DNA of 64,000 bases from Sciurus carolinensis (Eukaryota > Chordata > Mammalia > Rodentia > Sciuridae), in assembly GCF_902686445.1 (NCBI RefSeq), contig NC_062217.1:81797258-81861257 (forward strand). The letters are read 5' to 3'. The first letter of the stretch is position 1. Each line of letters opens with the position of its first letter. A program made the translations under genes and the position numbers. Under the pieces are notes generated by a model, which was not told the origin of the DNA, searched no databases, and saw only the letters and a program-made list of their open reading frames with translations. Positions 11,776 to 29,454 of this stretch are shown in pieces.

Positions 11776-13339
11776 CTGTGGAAGAAAACCAGGGTATTCG
11801 TATAGCTTTAATTATAGTCTCTATTGAGTTTCTTTTCATTTTGTTATTTTGAAATTTTTCTAAAAGATGTTTACAAACAAAATGTCCATTGGTTTATTTA
11901 GAGATTCAAGTTAACAGAGCCGTTGTGCATCTTCTATTTCAGGAACCATGAGTACAAAAACGAGTCAGATACAGGTCCTGTCCCTAAGTGCTGGCTTCTC
12001 CTCGGAGATGGTAGGGGATGGATGGAGCAGAGACAGCCCCTCTATGTGACCACATAGCAGGACACAGATGTTAAAGAGGAGTCTGTGGAGCATTGTAGGC
12101 ACCAACAGCAGGTTTTTAATGGAAAGATAGAGGGCAATGACTAACGATTAGGAATTTGTAATGACTTCAAACCATAGTTATTGAGCTGTCACCCAGAAAT
12201 TAAATCAAATGGTGGTTTGATTAAGATTTGGAGTTCTGGAGGGTGGTTGTGATGGAAAGACAAAGTGCTAGTAAAGAATAAAGTGAGTAGTCACCAGTTG
12301 GCCAGCAGACTCACCTTCCCACCACCCCTTCATTTTTCACTCAAATATTCCTTCACTAGCTTATCCTCCTACAGAACTAAGGACTCACCATATAGGATCT
12401 CTAACTCCCAATACACAGATGCCCCTAAAGTACAGCATTTGCTTAGAAACAAATATCTGTCAGCCAGTAAAATTTCATGTTAAGAAATCTTTTTAAAAAG
12501 TTTTTAAATTTTCCTAAAATTAATTTTGTTTTAATATTTTAAAGAAATTAAAATTTTCTGATTTTATACACTAGCCAAAAGTGTTTCATATCGTTATACT
12601 TAGTGTTCAAAAGTTGAGTGCATTCAGGGAAAAGTCAAACTCAAAACCTTCAGAAACCCTAGAACTCCTGGTCCAAAGATATGAAATAGAAGAGATCCAT
12701 AAAAAATACATTCCCCACCTGTATGTAAAAAAAGTTAAACCAAACAAAATCATTAAAAGGAGATAAGAAAGGGCAGTGTCAAATAGAAACTGAAGTCAAA
12801 GTTCCAACAGTGGCCATGCAAATGTTAATCTGATGACTTTTATCAGGGTTACTCAGACACTATCATAAGGACAAGACAGAAAGTGCTAAAAATGAACAAA
12901 AAGACCATTGTTCCACTGTAAATCATGGAGCTAGTGCTGGAGTTTGACATTATCTGAGCAATTTAAATGACATTTAGTCTCCAGAAAGCCTGTATACCAA
13001 GATGGTGTCAATGCTATACACTTACATCTGTGGAATATGTACACATAGCATCAGTCTCCACATCTGAGGCTAAATACATAACATGGTCCAAACCCAAAGT
13101 TTAAGAACAATACCAAGGGATCGTGAACCAACTACAACTCAAGTTCCAGTCACATGTCCCACATTTTTAAAGTAGCAACAAATATTCTCCTAGGCAGTTA
13201 AAAGTGTATGTGAATAATTAGAAAAGCTTGTTTTAATCAGTTTAACCTAAATATATTGAAAGATAGGAATAATAATAAACCCAAAAAACTATAAATTTTT
13301 TAATTTATCATTTAATTTTTTTGTCATTAAGTTCAATTT
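11776..13339. other. Intron, no confident feature
   Basis: AT-rich intron between the TM4 exon and an old L1. Short open frames at 12265-12483 and 12581-12766 have no recognisable domain. No RNA gene or clear transposon is visible. Confidence 0.4.
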
Positions 13340-15480
13340 ATTTTCTGGAATTGCCACATAAAGAGATTCAGAGATACCCCACCCCAGCAAAGGAACAATA
13401 AACTGAACAAAATTATCAAAAAAAAGACTTGGGAAATGGATCATACAGTACAGAAAAATTCAAAAGCAGGTATTCAAAAAATATAAACTAAATCCTGTAA
13501 AAGCCGAAGAAACCTTGGCATTTAACTAGAGGGTAGCTCCCCACTCCACTCCCAAATCTATAGATTCATGTTGCTTAAGTTCTATGCCAGCTGGGTGGTA
13601 GGGGTAGACCAGGAAGACTACCAGCACCCATCTCCCCTGGCCAGAGCTCCATGCTGCAGAAATCCTATCCCAAGGCAGAGGAAGCTGCTATCCCAATTAG
13701 GGTAGACTATCAGAACAGGAACATACTCAGGGAACTGACATTATTTAAATAGAGTATGTAAAAGGTCATGCCCAGGGCACTATCAACAACAGAGAGTTCA
13801 GTGACTAATCAGGGAAGGTAAACAAAACAGCAAACCAGCTAGAAACTTAGCATTAATATCCATGGAAAAAATGTAACCAAAGAAGTCTTTCTAAGAGTGC
13901 ATTCCTCCTTGATAGTGTAAGAAGTCATGTCCATGTGCAAGGTTGTGCCTTCTCATGAGAAACCAAAGAGGGCACTTGTGAGTTACCAGTCCCTAACTGA
14001 AAGAAGGATGAACTTTAATCTCCCCAAATGTCAAAGGCATTCCTTAACCAACCACAGACCAAACAACAAAGGATAGACACCATGATGGCTTAAGAAACTT
14101 ATATTCAACCTCTGACCAATTATTGGCTGACCAGCAAGCTCTACTGACCCAGGAGAATCCAGACTTTAAAATAAGGTAAGGATTTGCCTAATGAGGATGG
14201 GTTTCCTTTCTGAGGAGACGAAAATATTCTAAGATTAGGTAATGGTAAGAGTTGCACAAATCTGTGAATGTATTCAAATCCAATGTACATTTCAAAACAA
14301 TTTAAAATTAAAAACAAAGAAATGAAACAGAGCAGTAATATCAGTTACTACTAGTGCAGGAGAAAACAGACTTTACAGAATTAGTTCAGAAAAGTCACTA
14401 AAAACTAAACAAAAACCAGCAACAATAAGCCCCAGAAAGAATAGGAAATCAGAACCCAGAGTTTCTACAGTATTTTATCTACTGTATGTGGTTTTCAACA
14501 ACAACAACAAATATGAAATTTGCAAAGAAATGAGGAAAAAAAGAAGCAATAGAAACTAAGGAGACTTCAAATAATGGACCAAGCAAAGATATATTCAAAG
14601 GAACTAAAGGAAACTAAAGAATTAAAGTATGATTACAATGAACTGCTTAAATGAAAAATATCAATAAAGAGAAGTTATTTCTAGCGGAGAACCAAATGGA
14701 TATTCCAGAGTTAAAAAGTACAATAAATGAAGTGAAAAAATCACTAGTGGAACTCAACAGTAGATTTGAGTTGGTAGAGGAGATAATAAGTAAACTTGAA
14801 GAGAGGTTAACACAGATTATCTAATTTGAAGAACAAAAAGGAAAAGGAATAAAGAAAAATTAACAGAGTCTCAGAGACCTATAAGACACACCAAGGATAT
14901 CAACATACACATAATGGTGGTAGCAGAAAAGAGGACTGAGAATGTGACAGAAGCAATATTTTAATAATATCTGAAAACTTTCCAAATTTAAAGAAAAAAG
15001 TTAATCTGCACTTCTAAAAAGCTTAACAAAGTTAAACAATGGAATAAACACACAACTATTGAAAACAGAAGGCAAAATCTTAAAAGCAACAGAAGAAAGA
15101 GACTCACATCATACACACAAACATGACACACACACAAATATGATCAACAACAGACTTCTCATCAGTTCAATGGAAGCCAGAGGCAATGAGAAGTCACAAA
15201 GTATCAGAAGAAGAAAAAATGTCAATCGGATTTCTATAAGAATCCTATATCCAGCAAAACTATCCTTCAAGAAAAAAGAAACTAAGGCATTCTAAAATAA
15301 AAATTGATGTAATTTGTTGCCAATCAATCTACCTTCAAGGAAATATTTAATGAGGTTCTCTAGGATGAAAAAAATAACACATGTCAGTAATTAAATCCAT
15401 ATAAAGAAACAGTGAATGACAGTAAAGGAAACTATACAGGTAGTTCCAAAAGATTATAATTACATATATTTATGATTTAT
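13340..15480 (+). mobile_element. Ancient L1 (5'UTR/ORF1) remnant
   Basis: Diverged L1 on the plus strand. It includes an ORF1 coiled-coil-like stretch near 14695-14870 and an ORF1 C-terminal relic near 15050-15295 (GKILKATEERDSHH, RILYPAKLSFKKKETKAF). The latter parallels the ILYPAKLSF motif of the younger L1 at 2100. ORF2 is missing or unrecognisable. It is clearly older than the copies at 1-6237 and 31611-37884. Confidence 0.6.
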
Positions 15481-16006
15481 TCTGGATTTTAAAAAATAAA
15501 ATTTCATCATAGAATTGCATTGTTGGTGTTATATACAGATGGAATATATATGAAAGTACAAAGGTACATAAAGAAATACCAGCTGATAACTAATCCATAA
15601 GAAGTGTATCTGAAATGGTAAGCAAGTAAGTTAATATAAAACAACTCCATAAAATTATTTTTTTCTTTTCCTTTTAGCTTCTTTAAGAGACATGAGGTTA
15701 TATAAAGCAATAATTATAACACTGTATTGTGGGTTGATAACAGATAGCTGCAATAATAATAGCACAAGAAGGGGAAGAAACAAAGGTGTATTAGGCATGA
15801 CATTTTGTTATTTACTACAATTAAGTTGGTATTAATCCAAAATGAATTACAATAAGTCAAGATGTACATTGTACTCCCTAGAGAAACTATGAAGAAAATA
15901 AACTTTTAAATTGTTGAAAATAATCATTTGAGTATAAAATGAACCCCAGATGTGCCCATCTTCACTTCATCAGGTGGGCCAGAGGAAACAGGGGATGACA
16001 CAGTCA

Positions 16007-17145
<1,139 letters not shown>

Positions 17146-17622
17146 GTTGTGTGCAAAATAATGCCCCCCATGGTGCCCTCATCCTAATCCTTGGACATGT
17201 ATATGTTATGTTACATACCAAAGGGGACTCTGCCCATATGATTAAGGTCTTTGAGATGGTGAGTGTCCTGAATTAATTAAATGTACCCAATCTAACCACA
17301 AGGGTCTTCAGAAGGGAGAGCCTTTCCTGATCAAAGTGAGTGGTGACTACAGAGAAATGGTCAGAGTGATACAATATTGCTGCCTTAGAAGCTGGAGGGA
17401 AGGAGTCACAAGTCAAAGAGTACAGGCACCTCCAAAGGCTGAAATGTAAGGGGTAGGAACCCTCCAGGGCCTGCAAAGAAGAAGAGCCCACATCTTGAGT
17501 TCTAGTACAGTGAGACCTATATCCAACTTCTCACCTACAGAACTGCAACATAGCAACTTTGCGTGCTGTAAGTCACTAAATCTGTGGAAATCTGTTAAGC
17601 TGAAACAGGAAATACAATAATA
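17146..17622 (+). mobile_element. MLT1-type solo LTR (ERVL-MaLR fossil)
   Basis: Begins GTGTGCAAAATAATGCCCCC and continues GGGACTCTGCCCATATGATTAAGG...TGAGATGG. It ends with GCTGTAAGTCACTAAATCTG TGGAAATCTGTTAAGC, the pattern of mammalian MLT1 LTRs. No internal retroviral sequence is attached. Confidence 0.75.
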
Positions 17623-18884
17623 CAACAAAGGGCTGAGGAGACACTGAGGAAAGAAAAATCTAGGTGGGAATTAATTATGATAATCCATTCCTGGAGGTGA
17701 GGCAATTTCTGCATTAAATCGGAAGGCAGGAACTGGATGGTGCAAAGAGGGTGTGGGAGCTTCAGTCTGCAAATCTCCTTCCATGAGTTTCAGCCCTGGC
17801 TTTCCACAGGCCACACTGATTTGCAGAGACTGGGTGATGGGAAGCCAGGAAGGCACTAACTGAAGCAGAAATGGTGCCTTACATCAAACTTAAGTCAGCA
17901 CTGTCCTCTATATCCTCAATTTCTCTGAGCATCGAAAGAGTTAGGATGGAAAAACATCTCGGAAAGAATACAAGTGAAGTCACAATGGAAACCAAGAATT
18001 CAATCACTCCTAAGCTCCAGAGAGACTCTCAGGCCATGATGAAATTTATCTAGATTCTACTACTGAACCTAGAAATACTGTACTGTCATCACCACAGTTT
18101 TCTTTGGGGGTGAGGCAGTTGGGGAATTGCTATACTTGGGATTTTGAAAAGTGAAGTCCTCTAGGAATCTAAATAACACTGCAGCATTTCCTCTATTTAT
18201 ACTTTTTCCCCCTCTTTCTCTTTAGCTCTCTCAATTATTTGTCCTTTACAGACTTCAAAAAATTCCTTTAGAATCTAAATGGAAATCCATTAGTAAAGGC
18301 CATCTTATCATCAATCAAATACCATATAAAGGTCAACAGGGACAACACATCCACATCTGGTCGTCCAGCAAGAGCCAGCAGACCCATTCCAAGACTGTTT
18401 ATCCCAATCTTTTAAAAACTAAATATGATCTTATCATTTTTAATAAACATTCATTGAATGAACAGGAAGGAAAAAACTACAATTAACCTCATTTCTACGA
18501 CCCCATTAGTTACTGACTTCTGATCTTTTCTAGTGGTTGAACCCCAGCTAGTTAACAGGGTTAGGAAAATTTATCTTTCATCCAACACAACAGAAATGAC
18601 CCCAAAACCTCAGGCTTCAACACCTGCACTTTGTGAAAAGCCAAGCCCTGCCCATTCACCCCCAAACCCTGAACATCTCTTCTTGCAATGATAAACTTTT
18701 AATGTTTAATTCCTAATGGAATTACAAGTTCTTCTATAAAATTCTTAAAGAACACTGCTACTTTGATGCAATGGAGTTGCAAGTTGAAACAGGTCAAAAT
18801 GTTAGATTTTGAAAAAGCTGAAATCAGATGTGAATTTTACACATTTTATTTCTTCTAAAGAAAGCTGGCAGCAGAATACTAGTT

Positions 18885-19015
18885 GAAACAATGACTTCAG
18901 AGTTTGCCTGCCTGAATTTAAATCCCTACTCCATCTCTAAGCTTGGGTTAAGTATTTAGACAAGTGTGTCTCAGTTTCCTCATCTATGAAATGAGAATAG
19001 TGATGGTTCCCTTCC
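18885..19015 (+). repeat. MIR SINE
   Basis: GAGTTTGCCTGCCTGAATTTAAATCC...AGTTTCCTCATCTATGAAATGAGAATAGTGATGG shows both the tRNA-like box and the conserved core of MIR. Confidence 0.65.
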
Positions 19016-21957
<2,942 letters not shown>

Positions 21958-22707
21958 TTAATGATAGTCTGACAGACAAGCTTGAGTTTTCCCCTTAAAT
22001 ATAAACCCATAATAAAGCAAATGCTCCCTTCAGTCAAATTTGATCAATAAATGTTATCTTTGGCTTAATCTACCAAAAAAAGACTCACAAAAATGTCCAT
22101 GTTATTCACTCATCACTATAGAGAAAAGGCTGTTTTTTTCTATGAAGTGTTAAAGGGAACTGTGTCTCTTACAATCCTGTCATGAAATAAAACACCTAGA
22201 AAAGAAAGAGCTAAAATAATAACCAAAAGCTTATTCATTTGGAAAACCCAATTTACTTCACAGACTATAATAAGAAAAAAAAAAAAAAGCAGTAAAACTA
22301 TCATACCAAATTTGTCAAAGATGACATAATGAACAAGTAAGACATGAGTGATAATTTAGAAATTCAAAATGGGGGTGGGTACACTGGCTATGCATATTAA
22401 ATAACAATCAACAAACAAGTGCACTTAGTTATCTGTTTTGGGTTGATCCCTATGAACAGGTCCTTCCCCATTAGGGGTCTATTTGAAATAAAAGTGAACA
22501 CCTGACAGGCTGTAGAGGCACTGATAAGGAGCATGCAGATAAAGGATGGGCAGCAGATAGAGACTGCACCCCAACGTCATGACCAAGATCACTTCCAGAC
22601 AATAAAACAAATACCACAGGACAAGGACAACAGGATATAGACAACCCACCACTGAATACTCTAGAGGAAGAGTAACCATTTATTTCATTCCACTTTCCAA
22701 AAACAAA

Positions 22708-22815
22708 AGGGCTGGGGTCCTGGCTCAGGTCTAGAGCAAGAGAGCACTTGCTTAGGATGTGGGAAGCCCTAGGTGTGACCCACAGCACTGCAAAATTAAA
22801 AATGATAAAATACAA
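22708..22815 (+). mobile_element. ID-type SINE
   Basis: GGGCTGGGGTCCTGGCTCAG...AGAGCACTTGCTTAGGATGTGGGAAGCCCTAGGTGTGACCCACAGCACTG with an A-rich tail is the squirrel-type ID element consensus, diverged. Confidence 0.7.
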
Positions 22816-23287
22816 ACAAATACTATTTAGAAGAGAGCTAGCCAAAAAAACAAAAAAAGTACACATTTCTCATACAAGTTTATTGACTTTTATACAAGTC
22901 AGCTATCTCTCCTGTTTTTCTGCACTGTTTGAATAGCTAAAACCCTTTTCTTCTGCTCAGCAGGTCACAGGGACACAGGAAGAACAGGCCCCTGCTGTGA
23001 ACCTCATTTGAGGCCCTTGTCAAAAATCACATCTTTATTTAAATAGAGGGGAGGTTTTAAATTGACATTGAAATGGTGTTTCAAGGAAAAAAGCTCAGTT
23101 TCTCAGAACTAAGCTAAATATGAAGAAATCTCACCGTTTAATTATGAAACTAGGAAACAAACATCTTTTCCAAAACTTCAGTAATTCTTAGTCACATGAC
23201 TTTTTTATCATTTTTTTTTATTTTTGCAGACTGCATTCCACATTATTTTAAAAAAGAAAAAAAAATTAAGTAAAAGAAGATTGACAC

Positions 23288-23415
23288 CTTTGCCCATCTA
23301 AGTGCAAGTTTCCAGTGAAGTCATAGAGGTGACGATTAGGCCCCTCACATTCTATGGTTCCCGTCAATTTCATCAACACCTCCCTTGTCTTCATGTCAGC
23401 AGTTTGAGTCAAACC
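23288..23415 (-). CDS. ATP8A2: ATP8A2 coding exon: actuator domain after DGET
   Basis: 128 bp reading [20 protein letters not shown], then [22 protein letters not shown] and AG. The [14 protein letters not shown] stretch is a P4-ATPase signature. The acceptor is AATTTTAG and the donor CAAAG/GTGTCAA; GTGTCAA is a weaker donor than its neighbours but phase-correct. AG joins C of the next exon to make Ser. Confidence 0.95.
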
Positions 23416-24590
<1,175 letters not shown>

Positions 24591-25114
24591 CTATTATGGA
24601 AAGCATGTCTGCTGATGGGTCCTTCAAAATACACTGTTATAAACAACCATGTTAGTAGTAGTGATTGGTGATAAAGGAAGACACATTCTCATCTTTGGGG
24701 CTCAACAGCAATACAAAGTTGTTTGCCCAAGAAATACACCCTTGCAGGCCCCACATAATGACCCCCTAGCCTCAAGCGACAGAAATGACAGAGTGAATGA
24801 GAAGGGAGGGGTGTCCTATCAAAAATACATGATGTTCCAAGTAAGACCCAACCACTGGACTAGAGAAATCTAAAGGCTGAGGCTGGGCCTACACCTGACC
24901 AAAAAGAAGTGGCCAGAATAAATACTTCGTTTGAGAAAAATGACAGTTGCAGAAGTTAGGGAATTAAGGTATAAACTCAAACCTTTTTGCTTCCCTGCAC
25001 TTTCTACTAGGTTGAAAGGCAACAGTTTAATCTAACACCTAGTTTTAAGGACAGAACCCAAAGAATGAAAATAAGTATAGTAGATACAAACTCCTACTTC
25101 TAACCTTTTATTTT

Positions 25115-25325
25115 AGGTTAGTTGGCATAGTTAGTGGTTAAGAGAATGGACTGTCTACAACTCACTAGCTAAATTCAAATCCCCTAGTGCTATCTCGAGG
25201 AGCTACATGGCTTTGGTAAATGGTTTGATCTCTCTGTGTCTCGGTTTTCTCAAGTATAAATGAAGGATATCAAGGGCAGTTGGAAAGGTTAAATGAGAGA
25301 CTGTGTTGAGCAGGCTACTCAGCAC
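25115..25325 (+). repeat. MIR SINE, nearly full length
   Basis: GTTAGTGGTTAAGAGAATGGACTG...ATTCAAATCCCCTAGTGC...GTCTCGGTTTTCTCAAGTATAAATGAAGG...GCAGGCTACTCAGCACAAAG follows the MIR consensus from tRNA head to tail. Confidence 0.7.
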
Positions 25326-25625
25326 AAAGTGGACACTCAGGCACATGGAGCATCCTGAAGACAGGACATCAGCTCAGACGAATCATCCCATATTAAAATT
25401 AAGTCATCTGAGGGTCACAGACAACACTCCTACCCCAAACTACCAAGTGATTAAGGCTTTAGCATGTCTAAAAAGTTTCTGTGTTTTCTATGAATAAGGC
25501 ATAACATGAATCCCCCATTGACAGTGTTTTTCTACCTCCGTACGGCTCAGGTCTTATTTTTAAATATTTTATCTCTAGTAGTAAATAAATGCTGAGGCTT
25601 AGAACCTAAAGAATGATCAAATCCA

Positions 25626-25729
25626 GGGCTGGGGATATAGTGCAGTTGGTACAGTACTTGCCTCGCATGTACAAGGACCTGGATTAAATCCCCAGCATCA
25701 CCCAAAAAAAAAAAAAAAAAAAAAAAAAC
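25626..25729 (+). mobile_element. Young ID-type SINE with 16-bp target duplication
   Basis: GGGCTGGGGATATAGTGCAG...GTACTTGCCTCGCATGTACAAGGACCTGGATTAAATCCCCAGCATCACCC is followed by about 25 A. The flanking direct repeat AGAATGATCAAATCCA is exact at 25610-25625 and 25730-25745, showing insertion by L1-type target-primed reverse transcription. The long A tail and perfect duplication mark it as one of the youngest insertions here. Confidence 0.92.
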
Positions 25730-25781
25730 AGAATGATCAAATCCAATACTAGGAACATTATTTGCTATCAAAGAAAATGCA

Positions 25782-26038
25782 TGGGTTGGAGGGAGGGGGG
25801 AAGAGAAGAATGGAGGAACTTTGGATTACACTGAGGGAAATGAGAGGGGGGAGGGGGCGGGGGTATGAAAGATGGTGGAATGAGACAAACATCATTACCC
25901 AATGTACATGTACGATTACACGAACGGTTTGAATCTACATTGTGTACAACCGTAAAAATAAAAAGTTGTACCCCATTTGTGTACAATGAATCAAAACGCA
26001 GTCTGTAAAAGTAAAAATTTAAAAATAATAGAAAAAAG
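25782..26038 (+). mobile_element. 5'-truncated L1 (3'UTR only) with target duplication
   Basis: A G-rich tract (AGGGAGGGGGGAAG and GAGGGGGGAGGGGGCGGGGG) is followed by GACAAACATCATTACCCAATGTACATGTACG... and an A-rich end. Matching 12-bp flanks AAAGAAAATGCA are at 25770-25781 and 26039-26050. The 3'UTR order matches the L1 family of the two long copies, although its last part is the variant seen also at 57760-57917. Confidence 0.85.
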
Positions 26039-26211
26039 AAAGAAAATGCAAACCGCATAAGCATCTATGAGTCCAGCAGCCTATAAATATAGAAAGTAAC
26101 AGTCCTTAAACTTATAATAATTCAATCTTAAAATCAGGAATGGAAGTTTATTCTTATTCTGACTTTGACTTTCTTTGCAATATACTAAAAGAAAAAGAAA
26201 TAAAAAATGAT

Positions 26212-26300
26212 AGTCTCATTGTGTTGCCCTGGCTGCTCTCAAACTCCTAGACTCAAGGGACCCTCCTTCTTCAGCCTTCTAAGTGCTGGAACCACCACTG
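26212..26300 (-). mobile_element. B1/7SL-type SINE fragment, antisense
   Basis: TCTCATTGTGTTGCCCTGGC and CTCTCAAACTCCTAGACTCAAGGGACCCTCC...TTCAGCCTTCTAAGTGCTGG are the reverse complement of a 7SL-derived (B1/Alu-like) monomer. Confidence 0.75.
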
Positions 26301-26785
26301 CATTTCCTTGATCTTTGCTCTGCACTTTTATTCATCAAGCCAAGAGGTGCATTGTCCCATGGTGTTTATCACTGAGTGATGGTCTCTTTCTAGCATAAAT
26401 CTACCTAGAGAACATTGTAATGACCCTTGAGCAGATAGGGTGAGAACTGTGGATGAACAAAGAGCAAGTATCATCTGTAGGTCATGTCCATACTGAGACA
26501 ATGCCTGTGTTTCTGTGAACACCTGTTCAAGGGCAGCACTGGGTTCTGCAGGGCAGACTGCAATCTGTCTGTCTGACCCACCAGGAAACTGATAAGTGCC
26601 ACCTGGATGTTAGGATGTATCACTCCACTGCCATTGCATCAGTGTACCTATTAATAAGGAGAATGCCCCAGGATGGCCAGGAAGAAGTCAAAACCTATTA
26701 AAATTTTTTTCAGAAAAAGCCTAAAAAGACAAATGGCAGAAACAAAACCAAGGGTCAAGGCAAGAGAAGGCAATTGACAAAAACA

Positions 26786-26945
26786 CAGGTTGAGTATCTT
26801 TTATCCAAAATATTTGGGATTTTCAGATTTTCTGAGTTTAGAGTGTTTTAGAATTGGGAATGTTTGTGTGACTGTAACAATTCTGCATCCCTAATCCAAA
26901 ATTCTGAAATCCAAAATGCTTCAAGGTCTCAAACTATAGTTAGCT
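26786..26945. mobile_element. Tigger-type DNA transposon fossil
   Basis: GGTTGAGTATCTTTTATCCA, AAATATTTGGGATTTTCAG and CATCCCTAATCCAAAATTCTGAAATCC AAAATGCTTC are the AATCC-rich termini of a mammalian Tigger-like non-autonomous family. A relative lies at 47078-47300. Confidence 0.55.
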
Positions 26946-27118
26946 AGAATAGTACTAACTTGTAACAGGAGAACAGGATGGTAAGAATGGGATGGTAACT
27001 CTGGTAACCCACAGGGTAGAACAGAAAAGATGGCTCAAGAGTTCTACAGTTGTTTTTTTTATATTTAATTGTTGCTAACATTCATTTCCAAAAAAATGTG
27101 CCCACGAGCACACCCCAC

Positions 27119-27192
27119 CTGGAGGAGAACAGGACCATGTCTGCTGGAAGATACTGTCCATTGAGGACCTTCACGATGTCTCCCACTGCCAC
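27119..27192 (-). CDS. ATP8A2: ATP8A2 coding exon: actuator domain
   Basis: 74 bp reading [20 protein letters not shown] then LFSS, and AG that joins T of the next exon to give Ser. VGDIVKV-NGQ-LPAD is the standard A-domain signature that precedes the DGET loop in P-type ATPases. The acceptor is TCTCTAG and the donor CCAG/GTGGGGTG. The phase is 0 in, 2 out. No disruptions are present. Confidence 0.94.
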
Positions 27193-27342
27193 CTAGAGAC
27201 AGGGACAAGGACAGAGGTACAAAAGAAAAGAAAGCACAAATGTGAGAAGGTGGTTAAATAAATGAAGAAGAAAATTATTATATAACTAATATATAGTTAT
27301 TAGTTTTGCGGCAACAGCAAAAGGAAAATGCTTCCATACAAC

Positions 27343-27692
27343 CTGGAACACTGTTGGCCCTCCATGTCTGTGGGTTATGCATCTGCAGATTCAACCAACT
27401 AAGGATCAAAAAATTTTGGAAAAAAAAATGTTCCTGTACTGAATATATACAGACATCATTCTTATTGTTATCTCCTAAGCAGTACTGTATAACACTATTT
27501 ACACAGCATTTACATTTTACTAGGTCATCTAGAGATATATATATGGGACGTCATCTAAAGTATATGGGAGGATGTACTTATGTTATATGAAAATGTTACA
27601 CTATTTTATAACAGAGACTTAAGTATCCATGGATATGGCTATCTATGGGGCGTCCTGGAACCAATCCCCATGGATACTGAGGGACAATTTGC
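27343..27692. mobile_element. MER2-like DNA transposon fossil
   Basis: Starts TTGGCCCTCCATGTCTGTGG with AGATTCAACCAAC and CAGTACTGTATAACACTATTTACACAGCATTTACATTTTA. It ends GGAACCAATCCCCATGGATACTGAGGGACAA. Both termini match those of the element at 8683-9027. Open frames within it are accidental. Confidence 0.7.
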
Positions 27693-27832
27693 ATCACTGT
27701 TTTGCAGTAGTGTTTTATGAAAAAGAAAAAAAGAAAGGGAGAGGGAGAAAAGAAGTGTATCTGAACAACTATAAAGATCACATTTTCTTACAATTATCCA
27801 CATGTCAACTAATACTCAAACTTTTCCATAGC

Positions 27833-28025
27833 GGCATGTGGTAGAGTAGACTGTCCATGCAGCTCTGGAGCCAGCCTACATGTTGGGTTTGAATCCCTCA
27901 CTCACCCCTGAATAGAGTGTAACTGAGACAGTCATAGAAACTCCATGTATCTCACTTTTCTCATCTGTACAGTAAGAACAGCAGCATATTGCATGAGAAT
28001 ACTGAGAGGATCAACTGAGTTAACA
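27833..28025 (+). repeat. MIR SINE
   Basis: GTGGTAGAGTAGACTGTCCATGCAGCTCTGGAGCCAGCC...CACTTTTCTCATCTGTACAGTAAGAAC...GAGAGGATCAACTGAGTTAAC matches MIR order and core. Confidence 0.65.
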
Positions 28026-28039
28026 CATATATATTTTTC

Positions 28040-28145
28040 TACTTATACATAAAGAAACTTTGGCTCAAAACAAAATAACTTAGCTGAGGTCACACAACCA
28101 GTGTATCTGAACCCAATTCAAACCTGGGCAATCTGGAAGATCAGT
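28040..28145. repeat. MIR/L2-like ancient repeat fragment
   Basis: AAAGAAACTTTGGCTCAAAA...TTAGCTGAGGTCACACAACCAGTG...CAATTCAAACCTGGGCAATCTGG is the GAAACTGAGGCTCA/GGTCACACAGC pattern of old mammalian repeats (reverse MIR family). Confidence 0.5.
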
Positions 28146-28397
28146 GTTCTGATTAAAAGAAAATACTAAATTCATCCATAAACAGTGATCTAAAGGTCCC
28201 CCCAGAAATAAACCACATGAAACAGATTTTTACAGCCTTGAAAAAAATTCCAGAAAAAGAGTTATGACCAGAATCCAAAACCACCTTAAGGAACAGTCTC
28301 CACTGGACAGAAGATCACAAGCCAAGGAAATTGGCTATAGTCTCCAAACAGCATCATGGTCAAGTGTCTAAAAACTGCTTAAATAATTTCAGAGGAA

Positions 28398-28612
28398 GCA
28401 CCAGCTTAGAGAGAATGTGGGTTTTCCAATCAAGCAAGCACAAGCTCAAGTCCCAAATTCAGAGACACATTCAAGTTCTATGATCCTGGAAAGCTGCTTC
28501 ACCTCCCAGGACTCCAGAGCCCTCACTTCTGAAATGGGAAAACAATACACTGACTCTTAAGGTGGCATATGCAGCACCTGGCACAAAACAGGTGCATGAG
28601 TGTAGTCCTACT
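28398..28612 (+). repeat. MIR SINE
   Basis: GCTTAGAGAGAATGTGGGTTTTCC...CAAGCTCAAGTCCC...ACTTCTGAAATGGGAAAACAATACACTGAC...CAGCACCTGGCACAAAACAGGTGC follows the MIR layout. Confidence 0.6.
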
Positions 28613-28857
28613 CAGTATGAGTGTCACTGAATGGACACCATCAGTGACAAAGTCAAGGGAATTAGAATTCTCTGATGATATCTAAAAGGAAGACTCCTAG
28701 TACAGTAATAATCGCAAAATGCAAAATGGGTACATAATGTTCTCTGTTTTCTATTCTAATCTTAATATTATTCTCTTAGAAACTCAAATGATGTGATACT
28801 TGTGAAAAACTACTAGATTGTATAAACCAGCAGGTACCCAGGTCTATCTTCTTTTGG

Positions 28858-28950
28858 GAGCTGGGGGTGTGACATAGTGGTAGAGCATTTGCCTAGCTTG
28901 TACAAGCACTGGGTTTAATCCCAAAACTGCAAAAACAAACAAACAAACAA
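28858..28950 (+). mobile_element. ID-type SINE
   Basis: GAGCTGGGGGTGTGACATAGTGGTAGAGCATTTGCCTAGCTTGTACAAGCACTGGGTTTAATCCC with a (CAAA)n tail. Well-kept A and B boxes. Confidence 0.85.
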
Positions 28951-29454
28951 AGAAACTACTATTGAGAAAAGGGACAGTTTTCTGAAAGGTGTTCTATTAG
29001 TGCTGTGAACTGCTTATAAAGTATGTGGGAAGTCTAATTGGGCTCAACACAGACAAGGATGGTAAAAATTATTTTTTAGAACCCTGTACACTTACAGTTA
29101 GTACCCAATTCAAAGATGTAAGTTAGCACTCAATTTAAAGGCAAAAGAAAGGCATATAATTAAAGTATATTCCATGATAAAGCAAAGTTAAAGAATCACT
29201 GCTACAGAGATATTTTAACAACCATCAGTAGATAAGCAAGGGATATTTATGTAAATTGAAAGTGTTTTTTAAAACTAAAAATAATTGATTTGGTTTAATT
29301 ACAAAGAAGAATCAGAAGCAGCAATTGATTTTTAAAAACACTAGAAAGAAAAATTAGTTCTGATTTCAAGAAATGTTTTAAAAAGACTTTTGTTCTAATT
29401 CAAATGGGGAACACAAGGAAAATTATGGCTCTATCTTGTCTTTACTTTCACGTC

